Position numbers and translations under genes: made by a program. A stretch of DNA of 64,000 nt, from assembly GCF_015704895.1 (NCBI RefSeq), contig NZ_JADQWB010000017.1:1-64000 (forward strand), written 5' to 3'. Under the pieces are notes generated by a model. It was not told where the DNA came from. It ran no database searches and worked only from the letters and a program-made list of their open reading frames with translations. This document shows, piece by piece, positions 25,531-33,622 of the stretch; within the stretch, counting starts at the first letter, position 1, and each line of letters opens with the position of its first letter. This DNA comes from Agrobacterium leguminum (GTDB lineage: Bacteria; Pseudomonadota; Alphaproteobacteria; Rhizobiales; Rhizobiaceae).

Positions 25531-27297
25531 TCACTCGAAATCGCGAAGCGGATTGCCGGCGAGACCCAGGCGGCTCGGCATGCCAAGTCCGAGCTCTGTC
25601 ATCGCGAGCAATGGGGTCAGTATCTGCTTGAATGGCCAGTCAGGCTGCTCGAGCAAGCTAAATCTCAGCCGATCCCGCATCTCGGACGGCATTTCGATGT
25701 GCTTGAGATGATGCTCTACGCTCGTGCGCAGCAGGCGGCGTGATTTTGAGAGTTCGAGTGCACCGGTCCGGTCCAGCTCCGTACAAATCGCACGCAAGGC
25801 CACGTCGAACAGCAGGGTTTGACCGTATGCAATGAGGTCTTCGGGCTGCGATAGTAACATGGTTGCACGGCGTGGATCTTTAATGATGTAATCGGGAACC
25901 GGAAGTCCGCACTCTGTAAGACCTGCGGCATGGCACCGCACTGTATCGTGATCGCGCAGGATCACTCCCGAGGGCCGTCCGTTCGAAATCTCCACGAGCA
26001 CGTTTTGCCCGTGCATTTCGGGAATGAAGCCGCTGGCGAGCGCTTCAATTGCAAACCCGGTCAGGAGGTCGAAGAGTTCGACGACGAAACCCTCGAGCGT
26101 ATTGTCGCGACGGGCTTGCAGAACGGCTTCGATAGCGGGAGGAATTCCGCTGGCTGGCGCAACTGCAAACGCGGCAAGGGGGATGAGACTCGCACCGTCG
26201 CTGATCGGGAAGATGCGGACCGCACAGCCAAGATAAGCGGTCCTGGGTTCCAGGACATCTCCCGACAATTCGGAGAAAGTCCAGAACTGCGTTTCGTCGG
26301 CAAGCCGCGCTACCCGGCCAAGACCGGGCCGGGTTGCCAGCGCCAGGGTGAGGAGGTCCGCACCCTTCAGGCCATTGCAAAGGGACTGGGCGCTTAGCAA
26401 CCTGCGAACACCCAGGGTTTCTACATCAAGAGGGAGCTTCAGGTGGCATCCGGGCTTGCCTGGAATCGTGACGCTCCGCAGCGACGACGTCGCGGCAACC
26501 AGGGGGCCTTGAAAATCCAGCATGGTGATCCGTCCATCGGCGAGTTCCTCAGAAAATTCTCGCGGAACGCTATGGTCGGCTTGCCAAGGATGGAGTGGTA
26601 AGGCTTGGTGTGTCGTGTCTATTCCCAGACGGGCCAGCTCCAGATCAAGCAGGGCCAACTGGGTGGCGTCCAGAATGGCGGCGGCAGGTCCACCCCTCTC
26701 GACACGCGGCGACGCAAAAACATGGCTTTTCTCCACGGCGCACCAGCGCAACGGAAAATACCTGCCAAATTCGGCGCCATAGTCCTCGATCTCTCGGGCG
26801 CCCCAGCGACCACGGCAATGCGCCAGGGGATGGAAGGGGCGATCCCGCCACGCTGCCATTCGCTCCCATAGAAGATCGTTCTCCAGCGCACCGGCCTGCC
26901 TGCCCGCATTTGAAAGGGACGAGCCTGTGGCCTGAACGAGATCTGCATTCTTCTCACTTTGGCTGAGTTGCCTCATCGTCCTGTCAAGGACCGGCACACC
27001 AACTTCCGGAAGAGCGTTCAGGACCAGCCAGAGCAACTCGCAGGGATCGAGGGTTTTGCACGTCTGCGCATGCTCAATGCCCAACGGCCGCCACCCGCCG
27101 CGCCAGCGATCGGGTTGCAGGCGGATTGTGATTTCCTTCCCGCCGATGACGACTGTGGCATGACGATCTTGCCGCGATGAAAGAGCTTGGCTACGCAAGC
27201 CGGCGACATCTTCCGTCCAGAGCAGATCGAGGAGATCGTCGAGGATCGCATTGCTATCCTCTTTGTGTTTGGGAATCTGGGATATGTAGTTCATCAA
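25531..27297 (-). CDS. sbnC: SbnC, NIS siderophore synthetase (IucA/IucC family)
   Basis: This 588-residue IucA/IucC synthetase contains WRDRPFHPLAHCRGRW, ALPLHPWQADHSVP and AIEALASGFIPEMHGQNVLVEI. The first motif differs from the GHPxHPxxK seen in SbnE, with His-Cys where Lys is usual, so the ATP-binding chemistry may rely on other residues. In S. aureus SbnC adds alpha-ketoglutarate in the last condensation. It overlaps sbnB by 4 bp (ATGA) and leaves 4 bp to sbnD. Confidence 0.88.
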   Translation of the reverse strand: MMNYISQIPKHKEDSNAILDDLLDLLWTEDVAGLRSQALSSRQDRHATVVIGGKEITIRLQPDRWRGGWRPLGIEHAQTCKTLDPCELLWLVLNALPEVGVPVLDRTMRQLSQSEKNADLVQATGSSLSNAGRQAGALENDLLWERMAAWRDRPFHPLAHCRGRWGAREIEDYGAEFGRYFPLRWCAVEKSHVFASPRVERGGPAAAILDATQLALLDLELARLGIDTTHQALPLHPWQADHSVPREFSEELADGRITMLDFQGPLVAATSSLRSVTIPGKPGCHLKLPLDVETLGVRRLLSAQSLCNGLKGADLLTLALATRPGLGRVARLADETQFWTFSELSGDVLEPRTAYLGCAVRIFPISDGASLIPLAAFAVAPASGIPPAIEAVLQARRDNTLEGFVVELFDLLTGFAIEALASGFIPEMHGQNVLVEISNGRPSGVILRDHDTVRCHAAGLTECGLPVPDYIIKDPRRATMLLSQPEDLIAYGQTLLFDVALRAICTELDRTGALELSKSRRLLRTSVEHHLKHIEMPSEMRDRLRFSLLEQPDWPFKQILTPLLAMTELGLGMPSRLGLAGNPLRDFE

Positions 27298-28337
27298 AAT
27301 AGATCCACCAGTATCCCTGCATCGGCAGCCTCCGCCCGACGCAGAATGGCACGGGCGCAGACGATATCGTCGATCGCCATCCCCATCGGATTGAGCAGGA
27401 TGATCTCGTGATCATTTTCCCTGCCCGGTTTGTGGCCGCTGACGATTTCCCCAATTTCCGCATGCAGCTTTTTGCGAGAGAAAGAGCCTTCCTCGACAAG
27501 CTGGTTGATGATCTTCTTTTCACGATTGCACTGGTCCCAGTCGTCCACGACCACCTTGTCCGCGCGTAAGAAGACCTCCTTTTCAACATCCATGATGGAG
27601 ATATTGGAAAGAAATGTACCCGGTCTAAGCCATTCGAACCTGAGATAAGGCTGATCGGTGACCGTGGCGGTGACGACGACGGTGGCCGCCTCAACCGCAG
27701 AGCGTGCGTCGGGATGCGGAACGGCCTGCACCAAAGGAAAAGCTTCGGCCAACCACTCGGTCAATCCGGCCATTGCCTCAGGCTGACGATCAAAGATATG
27801 GATTCGCCTGACATTCGCGAACTGCTCGCAGAACATCTGGATTTGCGTACGCCCGATTGGTCCGCAACCGATGACCGTCACGTCGGTGAAATTCGGCCGC
27901 GCCAGATGCCTGGCAGCGACCCCGGTGACCGCAGCGGTACGCAGCGCGCTGATGCGGGCCGCTTCCAGGACGGCAATCGGGAAATGCGTTTCATTGTCGT
28001 TTAGCACAATCACAGCACTTGCCCGATCAATGGAGCGGCGAGATGGATTATCGTGTTTCGAGCCGATCCATTTCAGCCCGGAAATGGGATCTCCGCCGCC
28101 AATCCAGGCTGGCATGGCGATGATGCGATCGGCGATGTGCCCGGAGTTCGGGTTGCGGAGATAAGGTTTCAAAGGTTGAGCGTAGTCACCTTTGGCGTGG
28201 AGGCGGAAGCCTTCTTCGACGGCTTCCATGTAAAGATCCGAGCGGTCGCCGCCAACCGCAGCAATATCCCGTCGTGACAGGAAGCGAAGACGAGCGCCGA
28301 CGCCCTCCCGTGACCGGATGGTTTCAATCATGTTCAT
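27294..28337 (-). CDS. sbnB: SbnB, N-(1-amino-1-carboxy-2-ethyl)-glutamate dehydrogenase
   Basis: This 347-residue OCD/mu-crystallin family protein has a Rossmann motif VTVIGCGPIGRTQIQMF (about 154-170), a substrate-lysine region ISGLKWIGSKHDNPSR and late GMAIDDIVCARAIL. In S. aureus SbnB oxidatively cleaves the SbnA product to L-2,3-diaminopropionate and alpha-ketoglutarate, both of which enter staphyloferrin B. AGGAGA lies upstream of ATG 28337. It sits 39 bp after sbnA, which argues for SbnB rather than a catabolic ornithine cyclodeaminase. Confidence 0.9.
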   Translation of the reverse strand: MNMIETIRSREGVGARLRFLSRRDIAAVGGDRSDLYMEAVEEGFRLHAKGDYAQPLKPYLRNPNSGHIADRIIAMPAWIGGGDPISGLKWIGSKHDNPSRRSIDRASAVIVLNDNETHFPIAVLEAARISALRTAAVTGVAARHLARPNFTDVTVIGCGPIGRTQIQMFCEQFANVRRIHIFDRQPEAMAGLTEWLAEAFPLVQAVPHPDARSAVEAATVVVTATVTDQPYLRFEWLRPGTFLSNISIMDVEKEVFLRADKVVVDDWDQCNREKKIINQLVEEGSFSRKKLHAEIGEIVSGHKPGRENDHEIILLNPMGMAIDDIVCARAILRRAEAADAGILVDLF

Positions 28338-28376
28338 TTTGGTCTCCTGGTAGATTTAGGACGCAGATGCCGCTGG

Positions 28377-29390
28377 TCAGGAGGCGTTTTGTAAGAGAAC
28401 CGGATCCCGTCTCAGGACGACGTGGGATGATTCAAGGGGGCGATGAACCCGTTCTCGTGCGGGCAACCAATCCGGATTGTAGACACTGTCAAGATAGCGC
28501 TCACCCCGATCCGGCAGGACGGTCACGACAACTGCGTTACTCGGTAACTGCGGAGCCAGTTTCTGAATTGCCGCAATAACCGAACCCGAAGATCCTCCGG
28601 CGAGCAGGCCCTCTTCCCGAACAAGGAGACGGCATGCCTCGACAGATTCGAAATCGTTGACGAGAACGACTTCATCTATCTCACTGAGCTCCAGTTGCTC
28701 AGGAACACGACTGGCCCCGATCCCTGGAATGCGCCTGCGATCGCGCGAAGGACCGAAAATGACGGAACCTGCAATGTCCACGGCGATGATCCGGATTTTC
28801 GGCCAGGCCTCGCGCAGCCGACGGGTAAGGCCCATGATAGTACCGCAGGTGCTGACGCATATGAAGGCATGCGTCGGTTCGACAGGCATTTCGCCGACGA
28901 TTTCCGCTCCAGCGCCATGGTAGTGGGCAGCAGGGTTATCGGGATTGGCATACTGGTTGAGCCAGACCGAATTTGGCACCTCTCGCAGCAACGTCTGAAC
29001 GCGCCGAATTCTGGTATGAAGATAACCACCCTCCTCGTCTGTCTCCGTGACAAGTTCTGTGAACGCTCCATACGATTCTATCAGGGCTCGATTGGTACTG
29101 GTGATATTGGGGTCAATAACCGCCGTGAACTTGAGCTTCATCTGTTGCGCGATCATCGCCATCGCGATCGCCAGATTGCCAGACGAGCTCTCGATAAGAT
29201 GCACGCTTTGATTGATTTTCCCGGACTGGATAGCTTGGCTTACCATATGCAGGGCGGGACGATCTTTGATGCTTCCACCTGGGTTGAACATTTCCAGCTT
29301 CGCAAAGATACGAAACTTGTCGCTAGAAAAAGGTAGTTCCAGCTCAACCAAGGGGGTATTTCCAATAAATTCAGAAAGATTTGGCTTCAT
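28377..29390 (-). CDS. sbnA: SbnA, ACEGA synthase (PLP, cysteine-synthase fold)
   Basis: This 337-residue fold-II PLP enzyme has PGGSIKDRPALHM with the Schiff-base Lys near residue 44, ESSSGNLAIAMAMIA as the substrate loop, and STCGTIMGLTRRL as the PLP-phosphate loop. In S. aureus SbnA replaces the phosphate of O-phosphoserine with glutamate to make ACEGA. The cysteine-synthase 'TSGNTG' loop is SSSGNLA here, as expected for an SbnA-like enzyme. AGGAGA precedes the ATG. It is the first gene of the nine-gene minus-strand operon; its upstream region carries a repeated element at 29431-29509. Confidence 0.9.
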   Translation of the reverse strand: MKPNLSEFIGNTPLVELELPFSSDKFRIFAKLEMFNPGGSIKDRPALHMVSQAIQSGKINQSVHLIESSSGNLAIAMAMIAQQMKLKFTAVIDPNITSTNRALIESYGAFTELVTETDEEGGYLHTRIRRVQTLLREVPNSVWLNQYANPDNPAAHYHGAGAEIVGEMPVEPTHAFICVSTCGTIMGLTRRLREAWPKIRIIAVDIAGSVIFGPSRDRRRIPGIGASRVPEQLELSEIDEVVLVNDFESVEACRLLVREEGLLAGGSSGSVIAAIQKLAPQLPSNAVVVTVLPDRGERYLDSVYNPDWLPARERVHRPLESSHVVLRRDPVLLQNAS

Positions 29391-29430
29391 GCGCGTCTCC
29401 TGACTATCAACCGTACAAGCACGAAAAATA

Positions 29431-29509
29431 CATGTTTACGTTGCATTTCATCATTGCACCAACAATGAGAAATTAACAGGAGTAAAATTGTCATGTTTGA
29501 GTTGCATTG
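29431..29509. promoter_or_regulatory. Paired direct repeats upstream of sbnA, candidate activator sites
   Basis: Two similar boxes, CATGTTTACGTTGCATT (29431-29447) and CATGTTTGAGTTGCATT (29492-29508), match at 15 of 17 positions. They are 61 bp apart, about six helical turns, at roughly 41 and 102 bp upstream of the sbnA start codon. Tandem in-phase boxes suggest an iron or siderophore regulator. The motif does not look like a Fur, RirA or Irr site I know. Confidence 0.5.
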
Positions 29510-29535
29510 AGTTTTCCGTTAATCAACGCCTAAGC

Positions 29536-29552
29536 GTGTCTCAATGAGATAC
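29536..29552. promoter_or_regulatory. Hyphenated dyad upstream of the sbn operon
   Basis: GTGTCTCA - A - TGAGATAC forms 8-bp arms with one mismatch. It lies about 150 bp upstream of sbnA in a 411-bp region that otherwise holds only the paired repeats. It could be an operator; no independent support. Confidence 0.25.
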
Positions 29553-29801
29553 ATGTTGTTGTCAGTCGCTAAGAAACGAATTGCGTATTGGGTCGGGACA
29601 AGAGCAGTCCGCCGTCGTGCTTCGGTGCATTGGACCGTTAGTAGCAGCACGGAACACCTGGAGTAACTCCAGCCCCGGTGGCACCCGCGACGCACTGAGA
29701 CTAACGGAAGCCGATTTCATAAAAATAAAGGACGGCAAGTTCTGGGCCGATATGTGATGAAAAACACCTAAGCATGAAGGTTCTCTTTGCGCTCTCTGAC
29801 G

Positions 29802-30098
29802 CTACCGCGAAACGAGGTCCGCCCCAAACCACTTGAGGCTCATCTCTTTCAATGTGCCGTCCTTCGCTATCGCCCAAATGGCGTCGTTGAATCTATCAGC
29901 AAGCTTCTCGTTCTTTTTTTTGCAAACCGCGCGCTCGCAGAGCGCAGTACCGACGATGTCAAATCCCACCGGTTTTCCGGAAGTATTGACCGCATTCCAG
30001 GGCGGGAATGCCCCTCCATCGCTATTCTGATTATTTGACGGCTTCAGCATGGTGTTGATTGCCACCGAGAACTGACTCATGTTCCAACCTTCTCGCAT
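29802..30098 (-). pseudogene. Opine/amino-acid ABC binding-protein remnant with internal deletion
   Basis: This 98-codon frame joins two separated parts of a family 3 solute-binding protein. The first is an N-terminal ligand-pocket segment (FPPWNAVNTSGKPVGFDI, then ALCERAVC). The second is the extreme C-terminus (KLADRFNDAIWAIAKDGTLKEMSLKWFG). The whole central domain, about 150 residues, and the signal peptide are missing. The wording resembles NocT/OccT-type opine binders. It is probably the scar of a lost opine transporter between the siderophore locus and the next catabolic island. Confidence 0.7.
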
Positions 30099-30406
30099 GT
30101 TTTCAGCGGGGCAACCCCCATGACCAATTCGATTGCATGGCTGAGAAGACAGGCAACCTTCCGCCGCCTTGTCAGTCGGGCTCGTGCCATTGATGTTGAG
30201 TGAAGCAGAAAAAGATCGTCTCCTCGCTTCAATGATCGATCAAAGGTGCGCCAGTTGACGAAAATTGGCTTCACCCTGCGGGCAGATTGATCTATCGTTT
30301 GACCTGACATGACAGTCGATGTGCATCCGGACGGCGAAGGTCGCCAAGGCAGTGTCCGGCCACAAGCGACTTCCAAACTCGGCCGGACTCTCAATGGAGA
30401 GTCGTC

Positions 30407-30796
30407 ATGTCAGAACAAACTGCTGCATTGCCATCTTTGCCATTCTCACCCGTTGAAGTGTGCGACGGAATACACGCCGCTGTCGCCTTTGAGATGCTGC
30501 GCGATCTCTATGGCCTGCAGGCCGCGACCATAGCGGCGTGGTGCGCCATAGAAGCACGTACTCAAGGTGATGACGTCCGGTACCGTTTCTGGTTCGGTCT
30601 TTTTTGCGATCTTCGCAAAGCTTCCCCAGTCTTCTCTCTCCTTTTACCCGCACCCCTGAAAACGGGTCCGGCTGTTTCTGAGGACGAGAACTTTCTGACT
30701 GGAGACAATATGCGGGGTAACATTGATCGTCTACTCGGCTCCCAGAATATCGGGAACATCATTATTCGTGAAATACGATCAATAATTAAAAACTAA
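30407..30796 (+). CDS. Small hypothetical protein
   Basis: This 129-residue frame has GGAG eight bases before its ATG. The first 65 or so residues (DGIHAAVAFEMLRDLYGLQAATIAAWCAIEARTQGDDVRYRFW) look like a genuine small helical protein and resemble short uncharacterised rhizobial plasmid proteins as I remember them. The tail after about residue 75 is less protein-like and may be a read-through into degraded sequence. No function is assigned. It precedes the ABC transporter by about 80 bp on the same strand but does not look related to it. Confidence 0.4.
   Translation: MSEQTAALPSLPFSPVEVCDGIHAAVAFEMLRDLYGLQAATIAAWCAIEARTQGDDVRYRFWFGLFCDLRKASPVFSLLLPAPLKTGPAVSEDENFLTGDNMRGNIDRLLGSQNIGNIIIREIRSIIKN
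30722..30783. promoter_or_regulatory. Separated perfect inverted repeat upstream of the Pot-type transporter
   Basis: ATTGATCGT (30722-30730) and ACGATCAAT (30775-30783) are exact reverse complements, 53 bp centre to centre, about five helical turns. They lie 91-152 bp upstream of the binding-protein start. The core ATTGAT recurs in the palindrome at 34715-34738 within the same gene cluster, so both could be sites for one regulator acting by looping. Confidence 0.4.
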
Positions 30797-30873
30797 TATT
30801 AGATTTGACCGCCAAATCTTTCGCAAAATCTGCCGGAAAACCCGAGAAATCAATCAAATTACGAGGGCGAACG

Positions 30874-31914
30874 ATGAAACGTGGAATCTTGCTTGTTATA
30901 TTTATTGCGGCAAGCAGCATGGTAAGTGCTGCAACCGCAGAGCAGTTGATCGTCAACAGTTATGGTGGGCCTTACGAAGATATCATCCGCAGCCGGATCA
31001 TCGAGCCCTTCGAAAAGGAGTTCGGTGTGAAGGTCATTTATGACGCCGTGGGGTCCGCATCGCAGGACTATGCAAAGATCAAGGCGACCCGCGGACGGCC
31101 AGGCTTCGACGTTGTCGTCATGACTGCCTCCCAATCGCTGGACGGCTGCCGGGATGGTCTTCTGGATGCATTTTCACCGGAAACCGTGCCGAATATTGCG
31201 AAGCTCAATCCCGAAATCAGCAGGATAGCGGGCGCTTGCGGGGCCGTTCACGAAGTGCAGTACCTTTCGCTTCTATGGCGCAAGGACAAGCTCACTTCCG
31301 CACCCACCTCCTGGTCAGCGTTTTTTAGCGAGGAGCTGCAAGGTAAGGTCATTCTTCCAACGTTCCAGAACATCATGGCGGCTTATCTCATGGAGATCAT
31401 GTCCGTCGCAAACGGTGGTGATCTTATCGACAACGTCGACACTGGCTTCAAGGCGATGGGGGAACTTGCCCGGCAATCAATCGGCTTCGAGCAGTCCTCT
31501 TCCGTCATGGAGACCTATTTGAAAGACGGGCAGGTCTGGGCCATGCCGTTCTGGAACGGACGTGCTCAACTCCTCGTCGACAGCGGTTTGCCCGTTGACT
31601 ACGTCAGGCCCACGGAAGGCACGATCCCACTTGTAGCTACCTTGAATGTGCCGGTCGGCGCCCGGAACAAGGAAATGGCGCATAAATTCGTAAACTTCTT
31701 TCTCGAGAAATCCAGTCAGGAAGCATGGGTCACGGGCTACAAGGTCGGCAGCGCCAGGACTGACATAGACGTCCCCGATGAAGTCCGGGCACGTCAGATT
31801 ACAACCGAAGCCGACCTGAAGACGCTTCTTCTCCCCGACCTTTCCGCCGTCGCAGCCAAGCTGCCGGAATGGGGAGCCCGTTGGGAGCGTGAAGTGATCG
31901 CCGTGGCGCGATAA
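30874..31914 (+). CDS. Pot-type ABC transporter, periplasmic binding protein
   Basis: This 346-residue family 1/PotD-type binding protein has a signal peptide (MKRGILLVIFIAASSMVSAATA, cleavage about residue 22). The mature start LIVNSYGGPYEDIIRSRIIEPFEKEFGVKV is typical of spermidine/putrescine and opine (mannopine, agropinate) binders. ALYSLLWRKDKL-type and AHKFVNFFLEKSSQEAW regions follow. I chose ATG 30874, preceded by GAGGG; an upstream ATG at 30805 gives 23 polar residues with no signal. It starts a four-gene transporter set leading into catabolic genes. The ligand is probably a nitrogenous carbon source rather than a polyamine. Confidence 0.87.
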   Translation: MKRGILLVIFIAASSMVSAATAEQLIVNSYGGPYEDIIRSRIIEPFEKEFGVKVIYDAVGSASQDYAKIKATRGRPGFDVVVMTASQSLDGCRDGLLDAFSPETVPNIAKLNPEISRIAGACGAVHEVQYLSLLWRKDKLTSAPTSWSAFFSEELQGKVILPTFQNIMAAYLMEIMSVANGGDLIDNVDTGFKAMGELARQSIGFEQSSSVMETYLKDGQVWAMPFWNGRAQLLVDSGLPVDYVRPTEGTIPLVATLNVPVGARNKEMAHKFVNFFLEKSSQEAWVTGYKVGSARTDIDVPDEVRARQITTEADLKTLLLPDLSAVAAKLPEWGARWEREVIAVAR

Positions 31915-31924
31915 GGGGGCGACA

Positions 31925-32809
31925 ATGACAACGATCGAACTTCTGTCACCTCCTGTTCCTCCCCGCCGTCGGGCCTTTACGCTCCGGCCCTATTTGTCTC
32001 TGGTGCCTCCCTCTACGGTGCTTCTACTCTTCTTTGCGTTGCCCATGGGCATGATGATCGGGCTGAGTTTTCAAGGAGCCGATGACGAAGCATGGACAAT
32101 TGCCAACTATCAGCGGTTCTTCTCTGATGATCTGATGCTGGCCGGTCTCGGTCGCACGATGCTGATGTCGGCACTGGTCGCCATTTGTGTGACCGTGATG
32201 GCATATCCGCTCGCATATTATCTGGCACGTGCGACATCACGCTGGCGGACAGTTATCTTTGCGCTCGCAATCGCGCCGGAGCTTGCCGGCGTGGTCCTGC
32301 GCACCTACGGCTGGCTGGTGATCCTCGAAGACCGTGGTTTTGTGAACTCCGCGCTGATATGGGCAGGTTTGATCACCGAGCCCTTGCCGTTATCGAAAAA
32401 CATGTTCGGTGTCGTTGCCGGTTTGACGCATGTCGTTCTGCCTTTTGGGGTGCTTTCGCTCCTGACGAGCCTGCAAGGTATCAATCCCAATCTCGAAAAG
32501 GCAGCCCAGATACTGGGAGCTTCTCGCCCGGCTGTCCTTCGCCATATCGTTTTGCCTCTTTCCATTCCGGGCATCGTCAGTTCTCTGCTCATCGCTTTCA
32601 CCATGGCAGCGAGTGCCTATGCCACGCCGGCGCTTCTCGGCGGCGCGGGTTTCAAGGTCCTCGCTACGATGGTTTACGAGCAGGTCCTCTTCTACATCGA
32701 CTGGCCCTTCGCCGCCGTGATGGCGAATGTGCTGCTACTGGCAATGCTGGTCGCAGTCTTCATCGGCTCGCGTATTGAAGCGCGCCTCCACAACAAGCTG
32801 CATCTATAG
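31925..32809 (+). CDS. Pot-type ABC transporter permease (PotB-like)
   Basis: This 294-residue inner-membrane protein has about six helices. The binding-protein-dependent transport signature is LEKAAQILGASRPAVLRHIVLPLSIPGI (about 184-211), with the EAA-type motif. Upstream IAPELAGVVLRTYGWLVIL is characteristic of PotB/PotH-type subunits. It lies 10 bp after the binding protein and 9 bp before the second permease. Confidence 0.9.
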   Translation: MTTIELLSPPVPPRRRAFTLRPYLSLVPPSTVLLLFFALPMGMMIGLSFQGADDEAWTIANYQRFFSDDLMLAGLGRTMLMSALVAICVTVMAYPLAYYLARATSRWRTVIFALAIAPELAGVVLRTYGWLVILEDRGFVNSALIWAGLITEPLPLSKNMFGVVAGLTHVVLPFGVLSLLTSLQGINPNLEKAAQILGASRPAVLRHIVLPLSIPGIVSSLLIAFTMAASAYATPALLGGAGFKVLATMVYEQVLFYIDWPFAAVMANVLLLAMLVAVFIGSRIEARLHNKLHL

Positions 32810-32818
32810 GAGACAGAC

Positions 32819-33622
32819 GTGAACAGTTTTCTGTCGATTATGTTCAAAGCTTCGCTGGCGCTTATCCTTGCGTTCATCACCCTGCCGCTGCTGGTCGTGC
32901 TCGTGGCATCCGTCAGCCCGACGGCAAAGATTGATTTCTCGCCAGCACTCTGGACAACGAAATGGTATGGCGCGCTTATGAGCAACCGCTGGATCGATCC
33001 GTTCTTGCTCAGTGTCGAACTGGCACTGATCGTGACTGTTCTTAGCGGACTGTCCGGCCTCCTGGCAGCGTTTGCGGTCGCCTACGAGAAATGCCCCGGA
33101 CATGCCGCGATCATGTCCTTCCTGCTGTCTCCCCTTTCCGTCCCGCAGATCGTCAAGGGGGTCGCAATCGTCCTGTTCCTTTCCTCGACCGGGTTTTACG
33201 GTCTTCTCGGAACACCCGGCCTGATCATGGCCCACGTCATACTCACCCTGCCATTCGTCGTGAGGATGATCGCAGGAGCAATGTTCAATGTCGACAAAAG
33301 GCTTGATCTTGCCGCCCGTGTTCTTGGCGCAAACAGGTTGCAAAGGATCCGCTACATCCTGCTACCCCTGATCAAACCCGGCCTGTTTTCAGGAATGACC
33401 TTCGCCTTCATTCTCTCCTTCAACAACATCCCCTTGTCGGTTTTCCTTGTCCGGCCTGGCGAAACGACACTGCCCATCACCGTCATCAATCACCTTGAAT
33501 ACAGCCTCGACCCGGTGTTGGCGGCGGTCAACGTCGCCTCCCTCCTATTCATTCTCGCAGCCGTCTTCCTGTTCGAGCGGATCGGCGGTTTTTCAACACA
33601 GATACATGGTGGAAGCAAATGA
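32819..33622 (+). CDS. Pot-type ABC transporter permease (PotC-like)
   Basis: This 267-residue inner-membrane protein starts at GTG 32819 with TAGGAGAC upstream. The transport signature is LDLAARVLGANRLQRIRYILLPLIKPGL (about 162-189). LSPLSVPQIVKGVAIVLFL and LSFNNIPLSVFLVRPGETTLPI match PotC/PotI-type subunits. Its stop overlaps the ATPase start by 4 bp. Confidence 0.9.
   Translation: MNSFLSIMFKASLALILAFITLPLLVVLVASVSPTAKIDFSPALWTTKWYGALMSNRWIDPFLLSVELALIVTVLSGLSGLLAAFAVAYEKCPGHAAIMSFLLSPLSVPQIVKGVAIVLFLSSTGFYGLLGTPGLIMAHVILTLPFVVRMIAGAMFNVDKRLDLAARVLGANRLQRIRYILLPLIKPGLFSGMTFAFILSFNNIPLSVFLVRPGETTLPITVINHLEYSLDPVLAAVNVASLLFILAAVFLFERIGGFSTQIHGGSK

Noticed and set aside
29698-29757. Short frame ending DGKFWADM-stop upstream of the opine-binder remnant
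   Set aside because: It could be the C-terminal scrap of a lost gene, but it is too short to identify.
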